Of a stretch of 64,000 bases of DNA, positions 1 to 8,067 are shown in pieces. The translations under genes were made by a program, and so were the position numbers. Position 1 is the stretch's first letter, and each line of letters opens with the position of its first letter. Under the pieces are notes generated by a model. It saw nothing but the letters and a program-made list of their open reading frames with translations, did no database searches and was not told where the DNA came from. Location of the stretch: positions 310,001 to 374,000 of the forward strand of contig NZ_BBRK01000005.1 of NCBI RefSeq assembly GCF_002090115.1, given 5' to 3'. Origin of the DNA: Demequina sp. NBRC 110054 (GTDB lineage Bacteria; Actinomycetota; Actinomycetes; Actinomycetales; Demequinaceae).

Positions 1-497
1 AGATCGGTCAGCATCGCGAACACACTGGCGTACTCGCCTTCGATGATGAGCGTGACAGGGGTAGCGACAAGCCCGTTGATTTCGAGACCGTCGACCTGCG
101 ACTCCTGTCCCACGGCGGCTGCGGCGTCTGCCAGCACGAGCTGCGCAGCATCGACGGAGGAAGCAGAGCCGACCGTCTGATTCACGATGGTGACACCGTA
201 GTAATCGGCAGCATCTTGGATGATCTCGCGGACAGAGGCCGGATCCTCCCGCGAGGGAAGATCGATTCTCGCCTCCTCGAGTTCCGCCACGATCTCGTCG
301 TAGCGCGCCAAATCGGCCTGGAGGGCTGAGAGCTGGGTCTGCAGGATGTCGTTCTGATCCTTGGCCGCGGTCGTCTGCTCGATCGCGTTGGCGCGCGCGT
401 CCAAGGAAGGCGAGAACAGGACGAACCACGAGGCAGCAGCGAGAAGCAGTGCGACGACGATCGTTCCGAGCGCGATGTCAGTATTCGAACGCTTCAT
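1..497 (-). CDS. pilO: PilO-like type IV pilus inner-membrane protein (partial, C-terminus off the left edge)
   Basis: The reading frame opens with ATG one base after the pilN stop and stays open for 165 codons to the window edge, so the C-terminus is missing. Residues 7-26 form one hydrophobic segment (IALGTIVVALLLAAASW). A charged, probably coiled-coil stretch rich in Gln, Leu and Glu follows (about 30-80), and then a region resembling a PilO/GspM ferredoxin-like fold with a PVTLIIEGEY strand. PilO pairs with PilN in the pilus alignment complex on the outer face of the membrane. Assignment rests on topology and on being third in a pilM-pilN-X order; the primary sequence alone is weak. Confidence 0.72.
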   Translation of the reverse strand, partial: MKRSNTDIALGTIVVALLLAAASWFVLFSPSLDARANAIEQTTAAKDQNDILQTQLSALQADLARYDEIVAELEEARIDLPSREDPASVREIIQDAADYYGVTIVNQTVGSASSVDAAQLVLADAAAAVGQESQVDGLEINGLVATPVTLIIEGEYASVFAMLTD

Positions 498-498
498 C

Positions 499-1257
499 TC
501 AATTCCCCACCTTTCGGGCCGCCTTCAGGAGACGCGCGTAGTCTTCCGAAGTCCCCGCAGACTCATCGTTTCCGAACCACTGCTCGGAGAAGCGCTGGGT
601 GTAGACGTCGTAGGTCACTCGAATCGTGCCCGTGAATCGGAATCCGGTCTCCTCGTCACCCTCAGTGGACTCGCCCTCAGATTCGAGATTCGTCACGTCG
701 GTCACGCGGACCTGAGAGAATGCGTCGAATGTAGCCAAGTTCTCCTCGACCTCATTCGCAGCGATGTACTCGGGCGACTCGACAGTGAAAGTGATCTGTC
801 CGACGTCCGCCACAGCGAACGCATCCGACGCGGCACCAGCCGCCGAGTCGAAGGTGGTGAGTCCCACCTTCACGTCCGTCAGCACACTGTCCTCAGGCAT
901 GCCGCCCAGGAGATCGGCAACGATCTCGGCACGGATCGCGTCCGTTGAGCCGACGAAAATCAGTGCCTCCTCAACGTTCGAGAGCTCCTTCGTGGTGTCT
1001 GCCACGTACTGCAGCTCCGCGATCGCCGAGTTGAGCTCTGTCTGCCGCTCCTGCTCATCGGCCAGATCCTGCTCAGCGCCAGTCTGGAGCGAGTGGATGA
1101 AGTAGTAGCCGCCGCCGATAAGAAGAACGAAGACGACGAGCGCCGCAAGGGCGCCGCGGAAGTACGCCGCACGAGCACGGCGCTGCCCGACCTCTGGGGG
1201 GATCAGGTTGACCTGGGGAAGGACAGGAGCCTTCACGGACTCTGGCACGGGATTCAT
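499..1257 (-). CDS. pilN: PilN, type IV pilus assembly protein
   Basis: This 252-residue protein carries near its N-terminus the PilN signature VNLIPPEV (residues 16-23), the cytoplasmic peptide that docks into PilM. One membrane helix follows (about 33-54, ALAALVVFVLLIGGGYYF), then a periplasm-facing coiled coil and a small alpha/beta domain. It overlaps the pilM stop codon by four bases (ATGA) and ends one base before pilO, so the three genes are translationally coupled. The role is the membrane link between the cytoplasmic PilM ring and the outer-face PilO. An acidic Glu/Ser-rich insert near residues 190-205 is unusual but is probably only a surface loop. Confidence 0.88.
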   Translation of the reverse strand: MNPVPESVKAPVLPQVNLIPPEVGQRRARAAYFRGALAALVVFVLLIGGGYYFIHSLQTGAEQDLADEQERQTELNSAIAELQYVADTTKELSNVEEALIFVGSTDAIRAEIVADLLGGMPEDSVLTDVKVGLTTFDSAAGAASDAFAVADVGQITFTVESPEYIAANEVEENLATFDAFSQVRVTDVTNLESEGESTEGDEETGFRFTGTIRVTYDVYTQRFSEQWFGNDESAGTSEDYARLLKAARKVGN

Positions 1258-2315
1258 GCGGTGGCCTCCGTCATGCCGAGCCCGACGGCGACCGCGCCGA
1301 CGGTCTGCTGGCCGTTGATCTGTGCTGCGACCTTGCTCGAGACGTTCAGCCTTCCGAAGGCGTCACCGAAGCCCACAGGAAGTCTGCAAGCTGTCGCGAG
1401 ATACTGGCCGAAGCCCGGGAGGTGCGCGCCGCCTCCGACGATGAAGACACGGTCGATCGGAGCACCGGGGTTGTTGCCCGCGTAGTACACGAAGGTGTTG
1501 CGAATGCCGTCGACGAGGGCACGCGTCGCTTGCATCGCGGCCTCGTGCGCCGGCTCGAGCGCGGGCGACCCACTCGCGTTGATGCCGTTCTGGTACTTCA
1601 GGTTCTCAGCGTCCGCCATCGACATGTTCATCGCGGCCATGATTCCTGTCGTGGCCTCGCCACCCCCCGAGGGGATCACGCGAATGAATCGAGGCATGCC
1701 GTTCTGGACCACCACAACCTCCGTCGTGTGCGCACCCACGTCGACGATGCCGACCACCTGCTGCTCGGCCTCGCCGTAGACAAGGGATCGCACGAGCGCG
1801 AGGGACGGGATGTCCACGCCGACCGGCCGCAGGCCTGCGTCCTCGACGGCTGCAACTGTCGAGGCAACGGAGTTCTTGTTGGCCGCCACCAGGATTCCCC
1901 GCAGCTGCTTGACGCCCTGCTCCTCGGTCTCCGCGGTCGGATAGAAGTCGAGCAGCGCGTCGTCCACAGGCATGGGCAGCAGGTCCGACACCTGGAAAGG
2001 CAGTGAGGACCGCAGGTCCTTCAAGGGCATCGAGGGAAGCTCGAGCTCCCTGAGCACCGTGCGTTGGTTGCCGAACCCGACCACCACCTGCTTTCCCGAC
2101 ATCTTCGCCGAAGACCACAGGCCCTTGAGCGCTGCGGAGAGCGCTCCGGTGTCGAGCACCTCGCCCTCGCCTACGACGCCTGCGGGCAGTTGCGCCGACG
2201 CGTACTTCACCAATGAAGCACGCCCACCCGCACCGGGACCCTTTCCGGAGATCTCGACCTCGGCGGCCCTCACCTGCGTCGTTCCGATATCGACGCCAAT
2301 CGCACGTGTCGCCAC
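1254..2315 (-). CDS. pilM: PilM, actin-like type IV pilus assembly ATPase
   Basis: A 353-residue actin-fold protein with the phosphate-1 motif GVDIGTTQVRAAEV at its N-terminus, the second signature IVDVGAHTTEVVVV, and the adenosine motif VFIVGGGAHLPGF near the C-terminus. PilM forms the cytoplasmic ring that binds the PilN N-terminal peptide. I chose the GTG at 2315 because AAGGAG lies four bases upstream and the actin motif starts seven residues in; a TTG further upstream keeps the frame open but has no ribosome binding site. It heads the pilMNO unit and is preceded by its own promoter-like sequence, separating it from the pilin genes. Confidence 0.9.
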   Translation of the reverse strand: MATRAIGVDIGTTQVRAAEVEISGKGPGAGGRASLVKYASAQLPAGVVGEGEVLDTGALSAALKGLWSSAKMSGKQVVVGFGNQRTVLRELELPSMPLKDLRSSLPFQVSDLLPMPVDDALLDFYPTAETEEQGVKQLRGILVAANKNSVASTVAAVEDAGLRPVGVDIPSLALVRSLVYGEAEQQVVGIVDVGAHTTEVVVVQNGMPRFIRVIPSGGGEATTGIMAAMNMSMADAENLKYQNGINASGSPALEPAHEAAMQATRALVDGIRNTFVYYAGNNPGAPIDRVFIVGGGAHLPGFGQYLATACRLPVGFGDAFGRLNVSSKVAAQINGQQTVGAVAVGLGMTEATA

Positions 2316-2343
2316 GATGCTCCTTCCCAAAAATCGCTACCTG

Positions 2344-2372
2344 ATTATCGGCAACGAGATAGAGGTACTCAA
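2344..2372 (-). promoter_or_regulatory. Sigma-70-type promoter of pilMNO
   Basis: On the minus strand TTGAGT (-35, 2367-2372) and GATAAT (-10, 2344-2349) are separated by exactly 17 bases. The start of transcription would fall near 2337, giving a leader of roughly 20 bases before the pilM GTG that holds the AAGGAG site. It lies in the 113-base gap between the prepilin peptidase and pilM, the only sizeable gap in this part of the locus. Confidence 0.55.
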
Positions 2373-2428
2373 TATCTCAGTGACATTTCTCCCATTGGAG
2401 CGGGAATCGACCCCTTGCCTGTTTTCTC

Positions 2429-3202
2429 CTAGCCGACACCCAACATTCCCAGATATGCGGAAGATATCGCGTCCCCTCCAAGAAAACCTAGCCACGCGCC
2501 GGCGATCAGCATGGGACCGTACGGAACCGCCGATTTGCGCTTGAGCCTTCCGCTGATCAGGCCGACCACGACGACGACTCCACCCAGCAGCGGGCCTGCG
2601 ATCGCCGCCACCGCCAGCGGACCCCACCCCAGGAAGCCGGCAGCGAGACCGAGCAGACCCGCCGCGACAACGTCTCCGAAGCCCATCCCCTGCGGATACA
2701 CGAGCCACAGGCCGCCGTAGAAGCCGCCGAGGATGCCGGCGCCCACGAACAGCATCCACCAGTTGCCGCCCTCACCTAGCGCAATCTCTATCCCAAGGAG
2801 CACGGCCATCACGGCGTAGCTGGGAAGGACGAGCGAGAAGGGCAGACGCTTCACGTCGAGGTCGATGAACACCAGCGCCACAGACACCACTGCAAGGTAA
2901 GCGAACGCCAGCGTCGTGACTGAGAGCCCCCACTCGAGGTACACCGCGACCCATAGTGCTGCAACCAGCACCTCGACGAGGGGGTACCGCCATGAGATCC
3001 GCTCGCGGCACGCCCTGCAACGGCCGCCGAGGACCACGAACGACAGGAGGGGGACGTTGTCGAACCATCTGATGTCGGTTCCACACCGGGGGCAGTGGCT
3101 ACTGTCACTGACCCAGTTCGCGCCCTCGGGAACCCGCGCGATGAGCACGTTCGTGAAGGAGCCCCATAGCAGCCCGAAGACCGCCACGATCGCGATACTC
3201 AC
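2429..3202 (-). CDS. pilD: Prepilin peptidase / N-methyltransferase (PilD family, A24)
   Basis: A 257-residue polytopic membrane aspartic peptidase that removes the leader from type IV prepilins at the inner membrane. The N-terminal domain has two Cys pairs (CPRC at about 38-41 and CRAC at about 63-66), the zinc-binding pattern of full-length PilD enzymes that also methylate the new N-terminus. The peptidase part has the paired aspartates in VFIDLDVKRLP (usual form IDLDxxxLP) and in GMGFGD. It starts with GTG, whose G is the last base of the preceding gene's TAG stop. A peptidase gene is also found after aroE in mycobacteria; here the pilus genes lie in between. Confidence 0.93.
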   Translation of the reverse strand: MSIAIVAVFGLLWGSFTNVLIARVPEGANWVSDSSHCPRCGTDIRWFDNVPLLSFVVLGGRCRACRERISWRYPLVEVLVAALWVAVYLEWGLSVTTLAFAYLAVVSVALVFIDLDVKRLPFSLVLPSYAVMAVLLGIEIALGEGGNWWMLFVGAGILGGFYGGLWLVYPQGMGFGDVVAAGLLGLAAGFLGWGPLAVAAIAGPLLGGVVVVVGLISGRLKRKSAVPYGPMLIAGAWLGFLGGDAISSAYLGMLGVG

Positions 3203-4845
3203 TAGTTGCGCATCTCCCGCTTGCTGGCGATCTGCACGTAGTAGCCGGATGACGCCGACGATTGGTTGATCGCGAGCTCGACACCTGGCACGTCAACCTC
3301 CTTGTAGATGAAGGACGTGCCGGTGGCGCCGATGCGCACACTCCCCGCATAGACCTGTCCGTACGCGGTCGACGTGTTCTGGAAGCCGATGGTGCACGGC
3401 GTGTACATGAAGATCGAGATCTCAGGAGCGACCGTCAGCGCGGCGGAACTGAGAGAGATGTCGCCTGGCGTGTAGGAGCCACGGGTAGTGCACTCTGCCA
3501 CGCCGTTGTTCGCCGTTCCACCGTCGGTCACGATGATCGCAAAGTCATGGTCCGCCCCGTCGCCCGACTGCACGACCAGTCCGTTGGTCACCGACAGCGA
3601 CTCCACGACGATAGCCGTGTCCGCGTAGAGATTCATCGTGAAATAGGTGTTGCCGGAGTGACTGTTAATGGTGAGGTTGCAGTCGCGCATGTCGTAGACA
3701 GTTGCCACCGACGGGAAGTCGATCTCGACATCGGACATGTGCGCGGGCACCGTGCAGCTGGCAAGCGAGGACGCGAGGTTCGTCGCCTGCCAATCATGCT
3801 TGAAGTCGGGGAGCCAATCCTCCTCTATCTCGTCGCCGAAGCCCTCGGAATCTGAGATCGTGTAGCCGTCCGCAGTCCAGTCCGAGGCCACCCAATCGAT
3901 CTCCGGAAGCCCCACCGGGGTGTAGTACTCGAGCCCGGGACACACGGTCGTGTTGGCGGAGCAGACGGTGCCGCCGACATCGGTGCCTGTCCACTGGACG
4001 GTGCCGAGGGGGACATCGCCAGCGATCGACAGGTTTCCAAGAACGGTAATGGGATTGTTGAGGACGAGATCACCGGCGTAGGCGACCGCATTGCCGCCCA
4101 CGTGGTATCCGCCGCTCTTAGCCTTCACCTGTGTCCGAATGTAGGTCGCAGCGTAGAGATTCCCAGTGACATAGCAGCCGCTGCTCTGGAAGGTCGCGCT
4201 TCCATTGGGGACGAAGACCGAGCCATCGATCTCGGTATTGTTGGGATTGCAGATCCAGTCGCCCGAGTCCTGCCACACAGCGGCGGCCTCGGACTCCGCG
4301 GCAGCGCTGACGTTGTACCCACCGCCGGGGGTGATGGTGCCGCCGCTGAAGAGCGCCGCCCCGGGAATCGAGGTCGCGATCGCCTGGAGGTTCACGGTCG
4401 CCTCATACACGCGCTCCGGCTCCACGCCAACTACCGAAGCCGTGTCAGCAGGGACCGAAGTTGCGGTCACGACGGCCTTGGTGGCAGTGTCGCTCAGCAC
4501 TCCGCTCGTGCACGTCAATGCACCGGTCTCGTTGTAGTACTCCAGCTCCACCGTGACCTCAGTCGCAGTGGACCCTGACCCGTACGAGTACGTGTCCTCA
4601 CAGATGGCGCCAGAACGGAGCGACGCAAGCGTCGCGTCCACGGCTCCCTCCGCAGAGTGGACCTCGGTGGTGCGCACGCGGTCGCGCTGCGTGTCGTTAG
4701 TGACCACGATGGCCTGGGACACCACGACCACCACAAGCATCATCGCAATCACAGCCACGCCGACCGCAGCCACGAGCGCGCTGCCCACATCGTAGGACTT
4801 CGCTTCGTTGCGTGCACGCATGTCCGCTCCTCTGACCTTGCTCAT
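3202..4845 (-). CDS. PilX-like pilus protein with bactofilin-like repeats
   Basis: A 547-residue protein. The start at 4845 is set by an ATGA overlap with the upstream gene; the frame is open further 5' only because it runs inside that gene. Residues 19-45 (DVGSALVAAVGVAVIAMMLV) resemble the PilX N-terminus: Gly-Ser-Ala-Leu followed by one long hydrophobic helix, without the Glu-5 of classical pilins. The rest is Ser/Thr/Gly/Asn-rich with short repeating strands (GNLYAATYI, GNAVAYAGDLVL, GNLSIAGDV) that look like a right-handed beta-helix, as in bactofilin-type or DUF7305-type domains, plus many scattered Cys. It is probably a minor pilus component or pilus-tip/surface protein. No specific function can be assigned. 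Confidence 0.7.
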   Translation of the reverse strand: MSKVRGADMRARNEAKSYDVGSALVAAVGVAVIAMMLVVVVVSQAIVVTNDTQRDRVRTTEVHSAEGAVDATLASLRSGAICEDTYSYGSGSTATEVTVELEYYNETGALTCTSGVLSDTATKAVVTATSVPADTASVVGVEPERVYEATVNLQAIATSIPGAALFSGGTITPGGGYNVSAAAESEAAAVWQDSGDWICNPNNTEIDGSVFVPNGSATFQSSGCYVTGNLYAATYIRTQVKAKSGGYHVGGNAVAYAGDLVLNNPITVLGNLSIAGDVPLGTVQWTGTDVGGTVCSANTTVCPGLEYYTPVGLPEIDWVASDWTADGYTISDSEGFGDEIEEDWLPDFKHDWQATNLASSLASCTVPAHMSDVEIDFPSVATVYDMRDCNLTINSHSGNTYFTMNLYADTAIVVESLSVTNGLVVQSGDGADHDFAIIVTDGGTANNGVAECTTRGSYTPGDISLSSAALTVAPEISIFMYTPCTIGFQNTSTAYGQVYAGSVRIGATGTSFIYKEVDVPGVELAINQSSASSGYYVQIASKREMRN

Positions 4846-5525
4846 GGTGCCGGATACGCCTGGCACTTGGACTCGGGATAGCCGATGACACTGTTCCGGC
4901 CCGTCACCACGGTCGAAACCGAGACCGCCTTGGCACTGTCCCGCGCATCGGGATCCTTGAGCCGCAGGGTCACCCGCACGAACTGCGCGGTCGTGGTCGA
5001 AGTGTTGGTGGTGTCGACCCAGAATGGGGGCCACGTCGTGGGATCGTCGGGGTCGATGTCGGCTTCACTCGTCGGGGAGACATCCATCTCCACGAGATTG
5101 CGGGCCACCACTCCCCAGTCGGTCACGCTGCCTGTGTTGCCAGGCTCCCACTTGCGGAACTGCAGATCGCCGAAACCATCACCGTCCGAGTCGATGACAC
5201 GCCACTGCACGCACATGTCATCGCCGTCCTCCTGGGTGTTGATGCGCATCGAGAAGAACGCTCCCACACCCGAGGTCGCGACCGACTCACTCGCCGGGTC
5301 GAGGATCACGTTCCCGGAACGAATCTGGCGGTCGATCTGCGAGACTCCAAGCCGTGCCTCCTCAATCGCCCGCACCTGCCCCAACGTGTCCTTGGACATG
5401 TACGTCACGGAGATCAGCGCCGTGAACACGATCGCCATGAGCACGCCGAAGATCGCCATCGAGATGAGCAGCTCAGTGAGAGTGAGTCCCGCATCGTCAG
5501 GACGCCGCTTCCATGTCCTAGGCAT
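4842..5525 (-). CDS. PilW/PulJ-like minor prepilin
   Basis: A 227-residue protein with a textbook class III signal: a short basic leader ending in Gly-13, then LTLTELLISMAIFGVLMAIV, in which Glu is at +5 and the hydrophobic helix follows. PilD would cut after Gly-13. The C-terminal part is an ordinary minor-pilin-sized soluble domain with two Cys near the middle and end. It overlaps the preceding gene by eight bases and the next by four, so these three genes are almost certainly co-translated. Minor pilins of this kind prime pilus assembly at the base and end up at the tip; the exact subtype (PilW or PilJ) is inferred from gene order. Confidence 0.82.
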   Translation of the reverse strand: MPRTWKRRPDDAGLTLTELLISMAIFGVLMAIVFTALISVTYMSKDTLGQVRAIEEARLGVSQIDRQIRSGNVILDPASESVATSGVGAFFSMRINTQEDGDDMCVQWRVIDSDGDGFGDLQFRKWEPGNTGSVTDWGVVARNLVEMDVSPTSEADIDPDDPTTWPPFWVDTTNTSTTTAQFVRVTLRLKDPDARDSAKAVSVSTVVTGRNSVIGYPESKCQAYPAP

Positions 5526-7407
5526 CGGACGACTCCAGGTACGTGGCCGAGGCTCGCATCCCGCCGAGAACGGTTGTGGTCGTCAGGCTGTATTCGGTCG
5601 AACCATGCTCGATCGTGTACGTCACGACGACAGAGATCGATCCTCCGTCAACAGTGGCGGTGCAGGCCTCGTCCTCGCAGTCAGGATCCGAGCCCTGCTC
5701 ATCGATGTTGGCGGCGCTCACCGACACGCCCGCGACAGCGGTCACGACGTAGGCGCCGCTGGTCCACTGCACCGTCTCCGTGGTCTCGGACCTTGAGGTG
5801 CTAGCTGAGATCGAGAACGAGTCATAGCCTCCGGCGCCCGTCCACCATGACACGGTTCCGCTCCGCGTCGCGACGGGGTCCGTGTCGCTTTGACTGACTC
5901 CCCGCTGTGCCAGCACCGATTCCGTGTAGCCGGTCACCTTGACGAGACCATCGGAAGGGGACGACGCGGTGGACACCACGTTGCCGTCATCGTCAAGGGT
6001 GTCCCAGCTACCGCTGATGATCTTCGCGATAGACAGCGTCGCCGAGGAACGCGAGGCTCCGGCTGACACGCATCCGGAATCGGTGACCGTCGTGCAGCCC
6101 ACGTCGGTCGTCGTGGCCGCAGACGTGGGGAACCGCGCGGTCCACGCCTCGTCGGAGTTCGAGGTCGACTCGGAGAGACGTCGCGCAAGCCTGAACGTCG
6201 TGCCGGCGACATCCATCAGCATGTAGGTCGAGCCATTGGCGAGTGACCCCTCGTTGCCGAGGTCCGCCAGGCTGCAGCCCGAGTCCGCGGGGATGCCCGT
6301 CACGCAGGGGGTTGTCATGCTCGCATCGATGGTGCCCGTGCGCCCCCGGTCCGAGTACGCCCATAGCGTTGCAAGGGCGCTCGAGGAGCTCAGCGTCCTC
6401 GCGGACTCGGTTCCTCCGGTGGCGCTCACGTCAGTCGGGTTGGACGACGTCGACGAGACGATGTCGTTCGACGCGGAGAGCTCGAAACTGTCGCCTCCGT
6501 TGAGCCACCCGTTGTCCCCAATCTCCGTCGAATCGTCGTTGTCGTCGATCGCAGTCGAGCCGTACTGGACATACGCGGTCGTGTTGGTCACCTGCTGGCT
6601 CTCAAGGATCGACGAAGTCGTCGCACTCTTCACAAAGAACGAGTAGAAAGCGTTGGACGAGGGGTAAAGCAGGTTGGTCCGCGTCGCGGAGCCCGTCGCT
6701 GCATCGATGATAGAAGCCTGAACGCTCGTGGAGAAGGTTCCCGAGGACGACTCCGACGAGAAGTAGGCCTCACAACCGGTGAGGTACGGCTGAACGGACT
6801 CCTGCGCGCTGTTGCAGGCATCGCCACGGAAAGCTTCCGACCACATCGTTGTGGTGTTGTCGCCATCGCTATCGGTCCAGTTCACCACGACCGCCAGCGT
6901 CACGATGGAACTGTCGGCGATGCTCGGCTCCAAGACGTAGGCCCTCACAGTGAAGGTTGCGCCAGCGAGAGAAGGGTCCGTCCGCTCTTGCGTATTCGAA
7001 CCGCTGGTATCGATGAAGATAGGCGTCCACAGGTCGTCACGGAGATCCACATCGGCATTGGTGAAGTCATGAGTCGAGGTACGGATCGCCCTCGACTGAC
7101 CATCGACCTCGAGCTTGCCCGACTGCACATTGGGATCTGTGCCGGCCGAGGCGTAGTTCGTATCGAGCCCATTGGCGAGCACGGCCCAAGGTATCGCGCG
7201 CAACTGCTCCATCGCCTCATTCGCGAACGCCGTCGCCTGCTCCCGCTTGCGCGCGTCCGACACAGTCACCATCGATGAGATCTGGGCTCCAATGAGGAAC
7301 ACGAGAACGATAGCGATGACGAACATCGCGACAATGAGCTCAACGAGCGAAAATCCTCCTTCTCGCTCGCTCAGCTCGCGCCGTCGCGCGGTCATCGCTC
7401 GCAGCAC
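5518..7407 (-). CDS. Very large prepilin-like protein (PilV position), possible pilus-tip adhesin
   Basis: A 629-residue protein with the type IV prepilin signature EGG/FSLVELIVAMFVIAIVLVF (cleavage after Gly-18, Glu at +5), then a long extracellular part rich in Ser, Thr, Asp and Gly. GTG at 7407 is preferred because GGGAGG sits four bases upstream; an ATG at 7395 is the alternative. Typical minor pilins have 150-250 residues, so roughly 450 residues are extra. The tail contains repeated Asp-rich turns (DSDGDN, DDNDDS) and beta-strand patterns like Ig-fold or lectin modules, and several Cys pairs. An adhesive tip subunit is the likely role, by analogy with large modular minor pilins, but no domain was identified. 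Confidence 0.72.
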   Translation of the reverse strand: MLRAMTARRRELSEREGGFSLVELIVAMFVIAIVLVFLIGAQISSMVTVSDARKREQATAFANEAMEQLRAIPWAVLANGLDTNYASAGTDPNVQSGKLEVDGQSRAIRTSTHDFTNADVDLRDDLWTPIFIDTSGSNTQERTDPSLAGATFTVRAYVLEPSIADSSIVTLAVVVNWTDSDGDNTTTMWSEAFRGDACNSAQESVQPYLTGCEAYFSSESSSGTFSTSVQASIIDAATGSATRTNLLYPSSNAFYSFFVKSATTSSILESQQVTNTTAYVQYGSTAIDDNDDSTEIGDNGWLNGGDSFELSASNDIVSSTSSNPTDVSATGGTESARTLSSSSALATLWAYSDRGRTGTIDASMTTPCVTGIPADSGCSLADLGNEGSLANGSTYMLMDVAGTTFRLARRLSESTSNSDEAWTARFPTSAATTTDVGCTTVTDSGCVSAGASRSSATLSIAKIISGSWDTLDDDGNVVSTASSPSDGLVKVTGYTESVLAQRGVSQSDTDPVATRSGTVSWWTGAGGYDSFSISASTSRSETTETVQWTSGAYVVTAVAGVSVSAANIDEQGSDPDCEDEACTATVDGGSISVVVTYTIEHGSTEYSLTTTTVLGGMRASATYLESSDA

Positions 7408-7446
7408 TTTCCCTCCCTCAGCTCGGTGTGTTGCCCGTTGTGCGCC

Positions 7447-7487
7447 GATGTGTGGGGTGACGCAGACCGCGCGCCACCCCACACATC
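7447..7487 (-). terminator. 13-bp stem-loop after pilA
   Basis: GATGTGTGGGGTG (7447-7459) is the exact reverse complement of CACCCCACACATC (7475-7487), with a 15-base loop. It lies between the pilA stop and the next prepilin gene. There is no U-run on the minus-strand transcript, so it may be a partial terminator or an mRNA-end stabiliser that lets pilA be expressed far above the minor pilins. Confidence 0.6.
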
Positions 7488-7503
7488 CGCTATGCAGGAC
7501 TAC

Positions 7504-7947
7504 TTAGCAGGCCGCGTCCGCGCCGACCTCGAGGCCGCCGGCCGCCGAGTACGAAGCGCCGCCCTTTGCCGAAGTCGTCGCGTCACCGGAGTCGTTGTAC
7601 ACCGAGACGCACCAGTCGGTCGCGGTGGCGGTCGAGGAGACCGCCGTCTGGAGGATGACGTTGTTGGACGCGTTGCCGATGAACGAGCTGTCCAGCGTCC
7701 ACGACACGCCGTTACCACCCGCGATAACGGGAACGCCGGTGCCGTCGACGTAGTAGGTCGCGATCTCCTTGCCGATGGTGGACACATCGGCCTTAGCCGC
7801 CGAGTCCTCGGCCTTCTTGCGCTGGTTCAGGAAGATCGGGATGGCGATGGCCGCCAGGATGCCGATGATGATCATGACGACGAGGAGCTCGATCAGGGTG
7901 AAGCCCTGGTCCTTGTTCTCAATGCTCTTGCGGATGCGCGCGATCAT
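7504..7947 (-). CDS. pilA: PilA, major type IV pilin
   Basis: A 147-residue prepilin with leader MIARIRKSIENKDQG and a mature N-terminus FTLIELLVVMIIIGILAAIA, the near-universal type IVa sequence. PilD would cut after Gly-15 and methylate Phe; Glu-5 is present. The globular part is small (mature 132 residues) and ends with two cysteines (WCVSVY and GADAAC*), which fits a C-terminal disulfide-bonded D-region. The ATG at 7947 has GGGGGAG eight bases upstream; the frame is open further 5' but this leader length is typical. Pilin gene, membrane-platform gene and ATPases are adjacent, and flanking hairpins suggest independent, high-level expression. Confidence 0.95.
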   Translation of the reverse strand: MIARIRKSIENKDQGFTLIELLVVMIIIGILAAIAIPIFLNQRKKAEDSAAKADVSTIGKEIATYYVDGTGVPVIAGGNGVSWTLDSSFIGNASNNVILQTAVSSTATATDWCVSVYNDSGDATTSAKGGASYSAAGGLEVGADAAC

Positions 7948-7988
7948 GCGTGCTCCCCCATTTCTGTGAATTGTTTTCTCATTGATAG

Positions 7989-8004
7989 CCGCAGCGAACT
8001 GCGG
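7989..8004 (-). promoter_or_regulatory. UUCG-tetraloop hairpin in the pilA leader
   Basis: In the minus-strand transcript CCGCAG-UUCG-CUGCGG forms a perfect six-pair stem capped by an exceptionally stable tetraloop, 42 bases upstream of the pilA start. It stands in the 120-base gap between pilC and pilA, which is AT-richer than its surroundings. It could terminate pilC transcripts or protect the pilA 5' end. I could not place a convincing -35/-10 pair here. Confidence 0.4.
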
Positions 8005-8067
8005 ATTTAACGTCCTGCACCCCAAATATCGGCATGCCTGACGAGCCTATTGAGTTTTTCGGGACAT

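Noticed and set aside
7948..8067. c-di-GMP or other riboswitch before pilA
   Set aside because: Pilus genes in some bacteria have one, but the conserved core bases are not present; only a small UUCG hairpin is seen.
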